NCBI GenBank assembly: GCA_963737405.1
Contig: CAVTSL010000012.1
Span: forward strand, 248,001-312,000
Reading direction: 5' to 3'
DNA: 64,000 bases
DNA from: JACCTU01 sp963737405
GTDB lineage: Bacteria > Actinomycetota > Thermoleophilia > Gaiellales > Gaiellaceae
Shown: piece after piece, positions 1-8,349 of the stretch
How positions within the stretch are numbered: position 1 is the first letter of the stretch
How the letters are laid out: each line of letters begins with the position of its first letter
Translations under genes and position numbers: made by a program
Notes under the pieces: model-generated
Told to the model about the DNA's origin: nothing
Database searches by the model: none
Seen by the model: the letters and a program-made list of their open reading frames with translations, nothing else

Positions 1-3000
1 TCGAGGACGTCCGCGAGCGCGAGCAGCGCGTCTCCGCGCTCGACGATCCCGTCCGTCGTCCCGAGGAGCTCGACCGCCTCGTTCGCGAGCTCGACCGCCT
101 CGTCGAAGCGGTCGTCGCGGGCGATCACGCGCGCGCGCACCGAGCGCCACAGGGCCTGTGAGATGACGTCGTCCTCGGTCGAGATCTCCTCCGCGATCGC
201 GGCGAACTTCCCGGCCTCCTCGTAGCGGCCCTGGCTGCAGATCGCGACGGCGAGGTAGCCGGCGATCGTCGAACGCGTGTACGTCTCCCCCATCTGCTCG
301 AGCCGGTCGTACTCGCGCCGGAGCTCCCGCTCGGCGGCGTTCGGATCGCCCGCGAGCAGCTCGACCGTCGACCAGTTGAACGTCGTCGACGCAGCGATGA
401 GCTTGCCGCCGATGTCCTCGAGCAGCGCGCGCCCGCGCGTGTAGAGCGACCGGGCTGTCTCGAACTCGCCCTGCATCGCGTGCAGCGGTGCGAGCAGGCA
501 GAGCACGAGCCCCTCCATCCGCTTGTCGGCGGTCGACTCGAGCAGCTGCTCGCAGCGGGCGATCGCCTCCGCCACCGGGGTCGGCCCGTAGAGCGACGCC
601 ATCGCGTAGCCCGAGGCGGCGCGTGTCTCCTGCCGCGGGTCGCCGGCGAGCTGCGCGTGCTCCGCCGCCCGCTCGGCTGCCGCCGCCGCCTCGCCGAACC
701 GGTGTGCGACGCCGTGCGCGTTCATGATCAGCCGCCATGCGCGCGCGAGCCCCGCGTGGTCGCCCGCCTCCTCGAAGATCGCGATCGCGCGCTCGGCCTC
801 CTCGAGCAGCATCGCCGTCCAGCGGTCCAGGCGTTCCGCGTAGCGGCGCTGGAGGAGCAGGACGAGTCCGGCCTCCGCGGCGAGCCGGTCGTCGCCGAGC
901 TCACGTGCGGCGTCCGACGCCTCCTCGAGGAACACCTCGGCCCACGCGAGCTCGCCGATCTCCGTCAGCGCCTCGCCGAGATCGGGGAGCAGCGCGAGCC
1001 GTCGCGGATCGCGGTCCGGGAGGATCTCGGCGGCGCGGCGGAGCAGGTTCGCGGCGGCGGCCATGTCGTTGCGGCCGAACGCGCGGCGTCCGGCCGACAT
1101 CAGCCGCTCGGCCGCACGCGCGCCGATCGCGCGTCCGTCGTCGTCGATCGGCCCGAGCTCGTCGAGGTACTTGTACGCCTGCTCGAGGTGGTAGCCGAAG
1201 ATCTCCTCGTACTCCGTCTCGCGGTCGCGGTCGCGGTTGACGCGCTCGGCCCAGTCGGCGAACCGGACGTGGAGCGTCGCGCGCGTCCGCTTGAGCAGGC
1301 CTCCGTACGCCTCCTCGCGGATCAGGATGTGGTGGAAGCGGTACGTGTCCTCGTCGGCGAGCGGCGAGCGGTCGCGGTCGATCAGGTGCTTGCGCACGAG
1401 CGCGTCCAGGTGCCCGTCGACGCCGTCGCGCAGGACGTCGGGGACGAGCTCGGCCACGGCGCTCCGCGCGAACACGCTGCCGATCACCGACGCGGGCTCG
1501 ATCACCGCGCGCTGCTCGCGCGTGAGCAGGTCGAGGCGTGCGGCGAGGAGCGCGTGGATCGTCGGCGGCACCTCGAGCTCCGAGAGATCGGTCGCGGCGA
1601 CCCAGGTCCCGTTGTCGCGCCGCACACCCCCGCTCTCCATGAGCATCGAGAGCAGCTGCCGGACGAACAGCGGGTTGCCGGCGGCGGACTCGACGATCCG
1701 CGCGCTGACGTCCTCGGCGAGCTCCGCCCCGTCGAGCAGGTCGGCGGCGACGTGGGCGCTCGCCTCCGCCGAGAGCGGCTCGAGCTCGATCCGGATGTGC
1801 TGCTGCGTCCACTCGGGGCGGACGTCGACGAGCTCGTGCCGCGCGGCGCAGACGATGAGCGCGGCGCCGTCGAGCGCGGCCGCGAGATGCTCGACGAGGT
1901 CGATGAACGTCAGCTCGGCCCAGTGCAGGTCCTCGACGACGAGCACGAGCGGCCGCTCGAGCGCGAGGTGCTCGAAGAGCTTGCGCGCGCCCCAGAAGAG
2001 ATCGTCGACGGTGAACTGCGCGGTCGAGAGGCCGACCGCCGAGGCGACGCGCGACGTGATCTCGTCGTCGCCGGTGAGCTCGCGGACGCGGGCGACGGCG
2101 CGTTCCGGGGCGTCCTCCTCGTGGATCCCCGCCGCCTCGCGCACCATCTCGACGAGCGGCCAGAACGTGATGCCTCGCCCGTACGAGAGGCAGCGGCCGC
2201 GCAGGACGCGCGCGTCGTCGCGCGTCCGGGCGTCGAGCTCCTCGAGCAGACGCGTCTTGCCGACGCCCGCGTCGCCGAGCACCGTGACGAGGCGCGGCCG
2301 CCGGGAGAGCGTCGCCGACTCGAGCTCGGAGAGGAGCAGCGCGAGCTCGTCCTCGCGGCCGACGAGCTTCGACGCGGCGGCGCGAGTCTCGACGGTGCGC
2401 AGCCCCGACCAGCCGGTACGCCGGGCACGCGCTCCGCCTTGCCCTTCAGCTCGAGCGGCTCGACCTCCTCGACCTCGACCGCCTGGTGCACGAGCCGGTA
2501 GGTCGGCTCGCCGATCAGCACCTCGAGCTCGCCGGCTGCCTGCTCGAGCCGGGCCGCGACGTTCACGGGATCGCCGACGACGAGGCGCTGTCCCTCCGTC
2601 GGGTCGCCCGAGATGACCTCGCCGGTGTTCACACCGGTGCGGTTCTTGAGGCGCACGCCCCAGACCCGCTCGAGCTCGTCGTTCAGCGTCGCCAGCGCCT
2701 GCTGCATCCCGTACGCGGCGCGAACGGCGCGGACCGCGTCGTCCTCGTGCAGCGTCGGCAGGCCGAACACGGCCATGATCGCGTCGCCGATGTACTTCTC
2801 GACGCGGCCGCCGTGCTCCTCGAGCACCGCGCGCATCTCGTCGAAGTAGCGCGAGAGCACCTCGCGGAGCGATTCGGTGTCGATCGACTCCCCGAGGCTC
2901 GTCGAGCCCTTGAGGTCCGAGAAGACGATCGTGACCGTCTTCCGCACCTCGGCAGGAGGCAGCGCGACGGGAGCGGCGTGCCGCAGAACCCGCACAGCTT

Positions 3001-3045
3001 GAACTTGTCGGGGTTGAGCTCGCCGCAGTTCGTGCAGACAGCCAT
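1..3045 (-). CDS. Class III nucleotidyl cyclase / AAA ATPase / TPR receptor, 3' end outside window, three frameshifts
   Basis: Cytoplasmic signal protein of the adenylate/guanylate cyclase plus ATPase type. Residues 1-25 form a zinc ribbon (Cys4, Cys7, Cys18, Cys21), followed by a cyclase domain with FSDLKGST and YIGDAIMAVFG metal-site motifs and the NVAAR motif, so all key catalytic residues are present. Next comes an ATPase with GDAGVGKT (Walker A) and LVVEDLHWAE, then a long helical repeat region running off the window start. The reading frame breaks three times: one base missing in the ggg run at 2969-2971, and one extra base each in 2423-2425 and 2403-2406. All three lie in G/C runs, so sequencing error is the simplest reading. 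Start ATG at 3045 has no ribosome site but a -10 box just upstream. Confidence 0.85.
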
Positions 3046-3050
3046 GCCCG

Positions 3051-3080
3051 AGTGTAGGCACCGTCACGGCCGTCCTTCCA
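3051..3080 (-). promoter_or_regulatory. Candidate leaderless promoter of the first cyclase receptor
   Basis: On the minus strand TGGAAG (3080-3075), an 18-base spacer and TACACT (3056-3051) precede the ATG at 3045 by five bases, so transcription would begin at or next to the start codon. No Shine-Dalgarno sequence is present, which fits a leaderless mRNA. The -35 match is weak. Confidence 0.4.
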
Positions 3081-3118
3081 GCGCTGAGTGCGTCGGGGAG
3101 ACCCACCTCCCCCGGTTC

Positions 3119-3217
3119 CTAGGGCAGGAACCGCTCCCATTTCCAGCCCCCGCCGAGGGCGGCGCCGAAAACGAGCGCAGCCGGAACGGCGAGCCGGAAG
3201 AACGCAGCGCGAATCAT
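3119..3217 (-). CDS. Small hydrophobic peptide, 32 aa
   Basis: Short open frame starting MIRAAFFRLAVP with a single hydrophobic segment (roughly residues 5-24) and the tail WKWERFLP. Support comes from a near-perfect ribosome site, AAAGGAG at 3231-3225, seven bases before the ATG. It sits between the cyclase receptor and the histidine kinase and is transcribed in the same direction. No family is recognised. It may be a single-pass membrane peptide or a leader peptide. The strong ribosome site in a region otherwise poor in such sites is the main reason to call it. Confidence 0.5.
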   Translation of the reverse strand: MIRAAFFRLAVPAALVFGAALGGGWKWERFLP

Positions 3218-3374
3218 GGTCGTGCTCCTTTGTTGTGGGGTCGGCCGCAACCGCGTCTTCCATCGGCCGCCCCGATGGCGCGCCCCATCCCCTCGCGGAG
3301 TGATCTGGGAGGGTCTGGCGGAGTAGGCCTCGTCGCCGGGGTGCGATGGACGTTCCGAGGCAAGGACGCAGGGA

Positions 3375-3400
3375 GCGTCGATAGCAGCAGCTATCGACGC
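3375..3400 (-). terminator. Perfect 11-bp stem, 4-base loop, downstream of histidine kinase
   Basis: GCGTCGATAGC and GCTATCGACGC are exact inverted copies around AGCA, about 70 bases after the histidine kinase stop. There is no T tract, so it is a terminator-like hairpin or possibly an operator for the small peptide gene downstream. Confidence 0.45.
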
Positions 3401-3468
3401 GACTGAGGACACCGCCTCGGGGCGTCCAGCGCGGCCCGGCGGCACAGCGCCTACTTCGTCAGACCCTC

Positions 3469-4878
3469 TTAGGCGCTCGCCGGGAGCTCGAACGCGAACG
3501 TCGAGCCGCGCCCGCCGCTCGAGCGCACCCAGATCTCGCCGCCCATCCGCTGCACGAGCTCGCGGCAGACGTAGAGCCCGAGCCCGGTGCCGCCGACGCC
3601 GCCTGTGAGGTCCGGGTCGAGGCGGTGGAACTTCTCGAAGATGCGCTCGCGCTCGTGCACCGGGATCCCGAGGCCCTCGTCGCGCACGCTGAACCGCACG
3701 TACTCGGCGGAGTGCTGCACGAGCATCGTCACACGGCCGCCGTTCGGCGAGTACTTGATCGCGTTCTCGACGAGGTTCAGCAGCACCTGACGGAGCTTGT
3801 CGGGGTCCGCCGCGACCTTGGGGAGCGACTCCTGCGTCTCGAGCTCGATCGTCAGGCCCTCGGGTAGCCGCGGCCGCGAGCCCTCGAGCACCTCGCGCGC
3901 GATCTCGCCGCCGTCGGTCGGGCGGATCGTGAACTCCTCGCGCCCGGTGTCGAGCCTGCTCGCCCAGAGCACGTCGTCGAGCAGGCGGCCGAGCCGGCCC
4001 GCCTCGCTCGTGACGATCGCGAGCAGCGAGCGCCGCGTCTCCGGCGGAACCTCTTGCCGCTGCAGCGTCACCGCCGCGCCGTAGACGGAGCTCAACGGCG
4101 TGCGCAGCTCGTGCGAGATGACGGCGATGAACTCGTCCTTCAGCTCGTCGAACGCGCGCAGTCGCGTGAGCGCGCCGTAGAGCCACCGCTGGTAGAAGGC
4201 GATCACGAGCAGCGGCGCGACGAGCACGATCGCGGCGACCGGCGAGCGGTCCCAGATCAGGACGAGCGTCGCCGTGAGCGACGCCATGATCACGAACGGC
4301 ACGACGGTCGACCCGAAGTACGAGCCCATCGCGCGCACGTACGACTGCTCCTGCACGCGGGCGATCACCGCAGCGAGCAGGACGATGTCGACCGCGTAGA
4401 ACGCGCACGCGGCGAGCAGCGTCGCGGCGACGAGCGACCCGAGGCTCCCCGTGCCGACCGCGTCCGCGGCGAGCCCCGCGGCGAGCCCCGCGCAGACGTA
4501 GAGCGAGGTGTTGTAGATCACGCGCGTCGCGGGGCGATGGCGCCCGAGCTCGACCGCGAGCATCGTCAGGAGCCCGATCACGACCGCCTCGGGCCAGCCG
4601 TAGAGGACAGCGGCGGCGACGATGAACACCGAGGCGAGCGACGTGCGGCCGACGTCGACGCCCTCGATCGGCAGCGGGAACGCCTCGGTGAGGATCGCGG
4701 CGCCGAGGAGCGCGAGCGCGCCGAAGAACGTCTCCGCGCCCGGCACGTTCGACGAGAGCGAGTACGCCGCGGCGCCGATCGCGACGGCGGCCGTCGCCGC
4801 AACCGGAGCGACCACGGGCAGCACGCGTGCGGTCTCCGGCGAGCGCCGGCGGCGCGCGGGCATCGGGAGCCCGCTCAT
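3469..4878 (-). CDS. Membrane sensor histidine kinase (orphan)
   Basis: Membrane-bound sensor kinase of about 470 residues. The first ~235 residues hold around seven or eight hydrophobic segments with no periplasmic sensor domain. A HisKA domain with SHELRTPL (phosphoacceptor His) follows, then a HATPase_c domain with NLVENAIKYSP (N box), DEGLGIP and GGTGLGLYVC (G boxes), so the kinase core looks intact. The start is ambiguous: ATG at 4878 has GGAAG seven bases upstream, while GTG at 4896 is in frame further out. No response regulator gene lies nearby. The kinase core closely resembles that of the larger kinase at 48.5-50.8 kb, so the two are probably paralogues sharing a distant partner. Confidence 0.88.
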   Translation of the reverse strand: MSGLPMPARRRRSPETARVLPVVAPVAATAAVAIGAAAYSLSSNVPGAETFFGALALLGAAILTEAFPLPIEGVDVGRTSLASVFIVAAAVLYGWPEAVVIGLLTMLAVELGRHRPATRVIYNTSLYVCAGLAAGLAADAVGTGSLGSLVAATLLAACAFYAVDIVLLAAVIARVQEQSYVRAMGSYFGSTVVPFVIMASLTATLVLIWDRSPVAAIVLVAPLLVIAFYQRWLYGALTRLRAFDELKDEFIAVISHELRTPLSSVYGAAVTLQRQEVPPETRRSLLAIVTSEAGRLGRLLDDVLWASRLDTGREEFTIRPTDGGEIAREVLEGSRPRLPEGLTIELETQESLPKVAADPDKLRQVLLNLVENAIKYSPNGGRVTMLVQHSAEYVRFSVRDEGLGIPVHERERIFEKFHRLDPDLTGGVGGTGLGLYVCRELVQRMGGEIWVRSSGGRGSTFAFELPASA

Positions 4879-5054
4879 GCGCGCGCTTCCGGTCACTCCG
4901 TCGGCCTCGACGTCTGGTGGATCCTTGCCTCCTGACCCCCGGAGGCCGCTCCAGGACTTGCAAAATCCGCCGACGCCAAGCGGCGCGCTCAGTATGGCAC
5001 GGGTCGCGGCGAACCTTCAATCGGGGCTTGCCGCCGTCCGGCCGAGTTGCGACG

Positions 5055-5498
5055 ATGCGCGCGATGGGCGAGGAAGTCCAGATCGCTGCCGGTTCGCGGG
5101 CGAAGATCCGCAGTCCCGTCTGGGTCGCGATCTGGGCGATCCTGACGCTCGGGATCTACGTCATCTTCTACTGGTACTTCGTGAACCGCGAGATGGCCGA
5201 CTACGGCCGCGCGAAAGGGACGGACGAGCTCGGCGACAGCCCCGGCAAGTCGACGCTCGCGCTCTTCCCCGGCGCGCTGATCATCGTCCCGGCGCTCTGG
5301 ACGACCGTGACGACGTTCCAGCGCGTGCAGAAGGCGCAACGGCTGGTCGGACAGGCGCCGCTGAACGGCTGGATCGCGGTCCTGCTCTACATCGTGATCT
5401 CGCCGGTGTTCTACGCGTACATGCAGAGCGGGCTGAACAGCGTCTGGCGGGCCGAGGCGAGCCAGGCGCCCGAGGCCGCCGCCCCGGTCCAGGCCTAA
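5055..5498 (+). CDS. DUF4234-type membrane protein
   Basis: Protein of 147 residues with two or three hydrophobic segments. The first segment opens the conserved part (SPVWVAIWAILTLGIY) and is followed by FYWYFVNREMADYGRAKG, the signature of DUF4234 proteins of unknown function. ATG at 5055 was chosen because the DUF4234 homology begins just after it; a second ATG three codons later is equally possible, and the frame stays open upstream without homology. It is divergent from the histidine kinase across a 176-base gap in which I see no clear promoter. Its stop codon overlaps the stop of the convergent aminotransferase (CTAA at 5495-5498). Confidence 0.75.
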   Translation: MRAMGEEVQIAAGSRAKIRSPVWVAIWAILTLGIYVIFYWYFVNREMADYGRAKGTDELGDSPGKSTLALFPGALIIVPALWTTVTTFQRVQKAQRLVGQAPLNGWIAVLLYIVISPVFYAYMQSGLNSVWRAEASQAPEAAAPVQA

Positions 5499-6541
5499 GG
5501 GCGGAGCGCGTCGAGCGCCGCGTCGACGTCGGCGGCGGTGTTGTAGAGGTGGAACGAGACACGTAGCCGGTCCGCGCGGACGGCTGCGGCGATGCCTGCG
5601 CGCGCGAGCTTCTCGGCGGCTCCGGGAACCGCGACCGTGACGATCGCGGAGTTCGACGGCTCCAGCTCGAGCCCCTCGCGAAAGCGGTTCGCGAGCTGCA
5701 CGTTGTGGATGCCGATCCCCTCGATCCCGATGTGCTCGAGCAGCTCGAGCGCCGGTGCCGCGCCGACCCAGGAGAACCACGCGGGCGAGGTGTCGAGCCG
5801 CCGCGCGTCGGTCGCGAGCCTGAGCGGCGGGCTGTAGAAGTCGCCGTACGGGTCCGGCGCGGAGAACCAGCCGGCGTGCAGCGGCTTCACGAGGTCGAGC
5901 CGCTCGGGCCGCACGGTCAGGAACGCCGTCCCGCGCGGAGCGAGCAGCCACTTGTAGCCGTGGCAGACGAGGAAGTCGACGGACGACGCCGACACGTGCC
6001 TCCAGCCGCACGCCTGCGTCGCGTCGACGAAGACGAGCGCGTCGTTCGCACGGGCGACCTCCGCGATTGCCTCGACGTCGGCGACCTCGCCGCTCGAGGA
6101 CTGCACGGCGCTGAACGCAACGAGCGTCGTCGTCTTGTCGATCGAGTCGGCGAGCCGCTCGATCGGCACCGCGTCGACCCTCACGCCGCGCTCCTCCTGC
6201 ACGAGCCACGGGAAGAGGTTCGACGTGAACTCGACGTCGGGCACGACGACGCGGGCGTCGTCGGGAAGCGACGCGGCGACGAGCCCGACGAGCTCGGATA
6301 CCGTCGCGCCAACGGCGACGTCCTCGATCCGGCAGCCGACGATCCGAGCGAACGCCGCCCGAGCGGCGCCGACGCAGTCGGCCCACGGCTCCCAACTCGT
6401 GCGCCCGTGACGCCAGTCCTCGAGCGCGCGTTGCAGCGCGGCGTACGCAGTTCGGGGAGGCAGCCCGAAGCTCGCCGTGTTCAGGTACGGACGCTCTGGC
6501 TCCCAGAGCCCGTCGAGCTCGACCGGCGGAAGGAGGGTCAC
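5495..6541 (-). CDS. Class V PLP-dependent aminotransferase
   Basis: PLP enzyme of 348 residues in the cysteine desulfurase/isopenicillin epimerase superfamily. It begins by aligning with the usual YLNTASFG motif, has FVDATQACG (cofactor-binding Asp and Gln region) and HGYKWLLAPRG, in which Lys197 should bind PLP. No cysteine-desulfurase active-site loop was seen, so an aminotransferase or lyase role is more likely than sulfur mobilisation; the substrate is unknown. The GTG start at 6541 overlaps the TGA of the upstream membrane gene (GTGA), pointing to translational coupling. The end overlaps the stop codon of the convergent DUF4234 gene. Confidence 0.85.
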   Translation of the reverse strand: MTLLPPVELDGLWEPERPYLNTASFGLPPRTAYAALQRALEDWRHGRTSWEPWADCVGAARAAFARIVGCRIEDVAVGATVSELVGLVAASLPDDARVVVPDVEFTSNLFPWLVQEERGVRVDAVPIERLADSIDKTTTLVAFSAVQSSSGEVADVEAIAEVARANDALVFVDATQACGWRHVSASSVDFLVCHGYKWLLAPRGTAFLTVRPERLDLVKPLHAGWFSAPDPYGDFYSPPLRLATDARRLDTSPAWFSWVGAAPALELLEHIGIEGIGIHNVQLANRFREGLELEPSNSAIVTVAVPGAAEKLARAGIAAAVRADRLRVSFHLYNTAADVDAALDALRP

Positions 6542-7143
6542 TCGCGGCGGGCGACGAGCACGCCGCTGACGACGATCACCCAGAGCCCGAGGACGAGGAA
6601 GCCGATGAACACGATCGAGAGCGGCAGCAGCAGGGCGCAGACGAAGCCGAGCCAGCCGAGCCAGCGCGGCAGGGTCGAGTAGCGGAACGCGGCGAGCGAC
6701 GCGGCGACAACGAGGAGGATCGCCGTCATGCCGGCGGTCGCGAAGAGCAGGAATCCCGCGTTCTCGAAGAGCCGGCGCGTGTTCGGCTCGAGCTGGAACT
6801 CGTCGTCCATCGCCGCGAACGCGGTCGCGCGCGAGACGGCGTTCCCGGTCAGGACAAGCGCGGCGGTCAGTACACCGCCCGCAAGCGCGAGTGCCGCGAG
6901 CGAGCCGGTCTCCTCGCGGCGGGCGATGACCGCGCGCAGCCCGAGCGCGAAGAGGACGAACGAGAGTGCAGCGCCGACGATGAGGAAGTACGCGATGACC
7001 TCTCGCGTGCGATGGCCGCTGTCCGCGTAGTAGTCGAGGATCTCCCGGTCGCTCGCCCCGACCTCGATCCCCATCGCGAACGCGGCCACGTACAGCGCGA
7101 CGAACGCGAAGCCCGCAACCGCCGTCCACCGTGCCCAGCCCAT
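6538..7143 (-). CDS. Polytopic membrane protein, DUF4386-like
   Basis: Protein of 201 residues with about six predicted membrane helices, the first from residue 6 to 26. The spacing of helices and the motif around SGHRTREVIAYFLIVGAA recall DUF4386-type integral membrane proteins, but the family assignment is tentative. It is the first gene of a two-gene unit with the aminotransferase, whose GTG overlaps its TGA. Function unknown. Confidence 0.65.
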   Translation of the reverse strand: MGWARWTAVAGFAFVALYVAAFAMGIEVGASDREILDYYADSGHRTREVIAYFLIVGAALSFVLFALGLRAVIARREETGSLAALALAGGVLTAALVLTGNAVSRATAFAAMDDEFQLEPNTRRLFENAGFLLFATAGMTAILLVVAASLAAFRYSTLPRWLGWLGFVCALLLPLSIVFIGFLVLGLWVIVVSGVLVARRE

Positions 7144-7184
7144 CGGGCGCGATTGTCCTCGACCCGTCGGCCGGCGGTCAAACG

Positions 7185-7222
7185 ATGGGGTGGACGCGCG
7201 TCTGCGGGCGCGCCCACCCCAT
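7185..7222 (-). terminator. GC-rich hairpin after the ABM-domain gene
   Basis: Nine-base exact arms ATGGGGTGG and CCACCCCAT (7185-7193 and 7214-7222), with further GC pairing inside, lie six bases after the stop at 7228. On the minus strand the hairpin is followed by CGTTTG, a poor but present T-rich tail. Likely terminator of the dnaE downstream unit. Confidence 0.5.
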
Positions 7223-7227
7223 GGCGA

Positions 7228-7863
7228 TCAGCGTCTCAGCGCCTCCACCTGCGAGGGCGCCATCGCGTGCACCACTTCGTAGCGGTCGACGCCCTTGATC
7301 GTGCCTGCGCCGGCCTCGGCGTTCTCGGAGCGGAGCTTCTCGCCCTGCTCCTCGCTCGCCTTCATCGACTCCGGGCTGTCCCAGAGCGTGACGAGCATGA
7401 CCGTGCCGCTCGCCCGGTCGGCGAGCGAGAAGACGCCCTTCCAGCCGGACATCTCCCGAGCCTTCGGGAGGATGTTCTCGATCGAGCTCTTCGTGGCCTC
7501 GTCGATCCGGCTCGCGTCGCCTTCGAACGTGCTGACGCGTGCGGCCTTCGCGTCCTCGCCGCCCTCGGCGGTGAGGACCTCGTAGGTGTTGACCCCGATG
7601 CGCTTGCCGCGAGTCTCCTCGCGGATCTCGTTCCCCATCTGCTCGAAGACCGGCTCGGCCTCCTGGATCTCCGCCTCGGTCTCGAAGAACGTGATCCCGA
7701 GGCCGCGGCCGTTCTCCCGGTCGATGAGCATCACATGGCCTTGTGCGGACGGCAGCGCTTCCCGCCATTTCGGCGCTGTCTCGCGCGCGCGGCTCCTGAG
7801 CTGGTCGGCGATGGTCGGGTCGCTCAAACCCGGATTCGCGAACTCCGCGACTCGTGCGTGCAT
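7228..7863 (-). CDS. Tandem ABM-type (dimeric alpha-beta barrel) protein
   Basis: Protein of 211 residues made of two similar halves of roughly 100 residues, each with the order strand-helix-helix-strand seen in antibiotic-biosynthesis-monooxygenase-like (ABM) domains: first half with RVAEFANPG, GLGITFFETEAEIQEAE, NTYEVLT; second half with RVSTFEGD, VMLVTLWDSPESMKASEE, DRYEVVHAM. Two ABM domains in one chain would form the barrel that single-domain members form as dimers. No catalytic residues can be assigned. GGGAGG lies about six bases before the ATG, supporting the start. It follows the SnoaL-like gene by 61 bases and probably shares its transcript. Confidence 0.65.
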   Translation of the reverse strand: MHARVAEFANPGLSDPTIADQLRSRARETAPKWREALPSAQGHVMLIDRENGRGLGITFFETEAEIQEAEPVFEQMGNEIREETRGKRIGVNTYEVLTAEGGEDAKAARVSTFEGDASRIDEATKSSIENILPKAREMSGWKGVFSLADRASGTVMLVTLWDSPESMKASEEQGEKLRSENAEAGAGTIKGVDRYEVVHAMAPSQVEALRR

Positions 7864-7924
7864 GAAGTACCTCCCAATAGAGGAGCTTCGAGCCTATGCC
7901 TCTGAGGGACGGACTTCCATCCTC

Positions 7925-8332
7925 CTATCGGCCCGCCATGTGGCGGACCGTGTCCTCGATGTCGCCGCTCTCGGTCTCGACGTCCTCGAGATAGAGGCGC
8001 GCCCAGCCGATGTGCCCGCCGGAGACGCCGAAGATGATCACGCCGATCTCGTCGAGCTTCGAGCCGTCGGCCTTCGTTCCGGTCAGCCGCGCCTCGATCC
8101 AGGCCGTCGAGTCGTCGCTGATCAGGCGCAGGACCTCCCAGTGGAGATCGGGGACGGCCTCGAGCAGCGCTCCCCAGTTCTTCCGCACCTGCTCGGCCCC
8201 CTGAAAGGCGCGTGCCGGATGCACCGGCTGCTCGCTTCGGTAGTCCGGCTTGAAGCTCTCGAGCATCGCGTCGAGGTCGTGATCGTTGATCGCCTCGATC
8301 ATGCGCGCCACGACTTCAGCGCGGGCGTCCAT
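7925..8332 (-). CDS. SnoaL-like / NTF2-fold protein
   Basis: Small protein of 135 residues with the SnoaL-like pattern: N-terminal helix (VVARMIEAINDHDLDAMLE), YRSEQPVHP, FQGAEQVRKNW, VPDLHWEV and a run of alternating strands. Members are polyketide cyclases, isomerases or small-ligand binders, and nothing here fixes a substrate. It starts 17 bases after the dnaE stop and is likely cotranscribed with it. Confidence 0.75.
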   Translation of the reverse strand: MDARAEVVARMIEAINDHDLDAMLESFKPDYRSEQPVHPARAFQGAEQVRKNWGALLEAVPDLHWEVLRLISDDSTAWIEARLTGTKADGSKLDEIGVIIFGVSGGHIGWARLYLEDVETESGDIEDTVRHMAGR

Positions 8333-8349
8333 GAGGCGAACTCTACGAC

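Noticed and set aside
480..2501. Long plus-strand ORF opposite the first cyclase receptor (and similar long antisense ORFs throughout, e.g. 8563-11010, 26679-29171, 53664-57251)
   Set aside because: High GC suppresses stop codons on the opposite strand. The translations are Arg/Ala/Glu-rich without domains, and real domain-bearing frames occupy the other strand.
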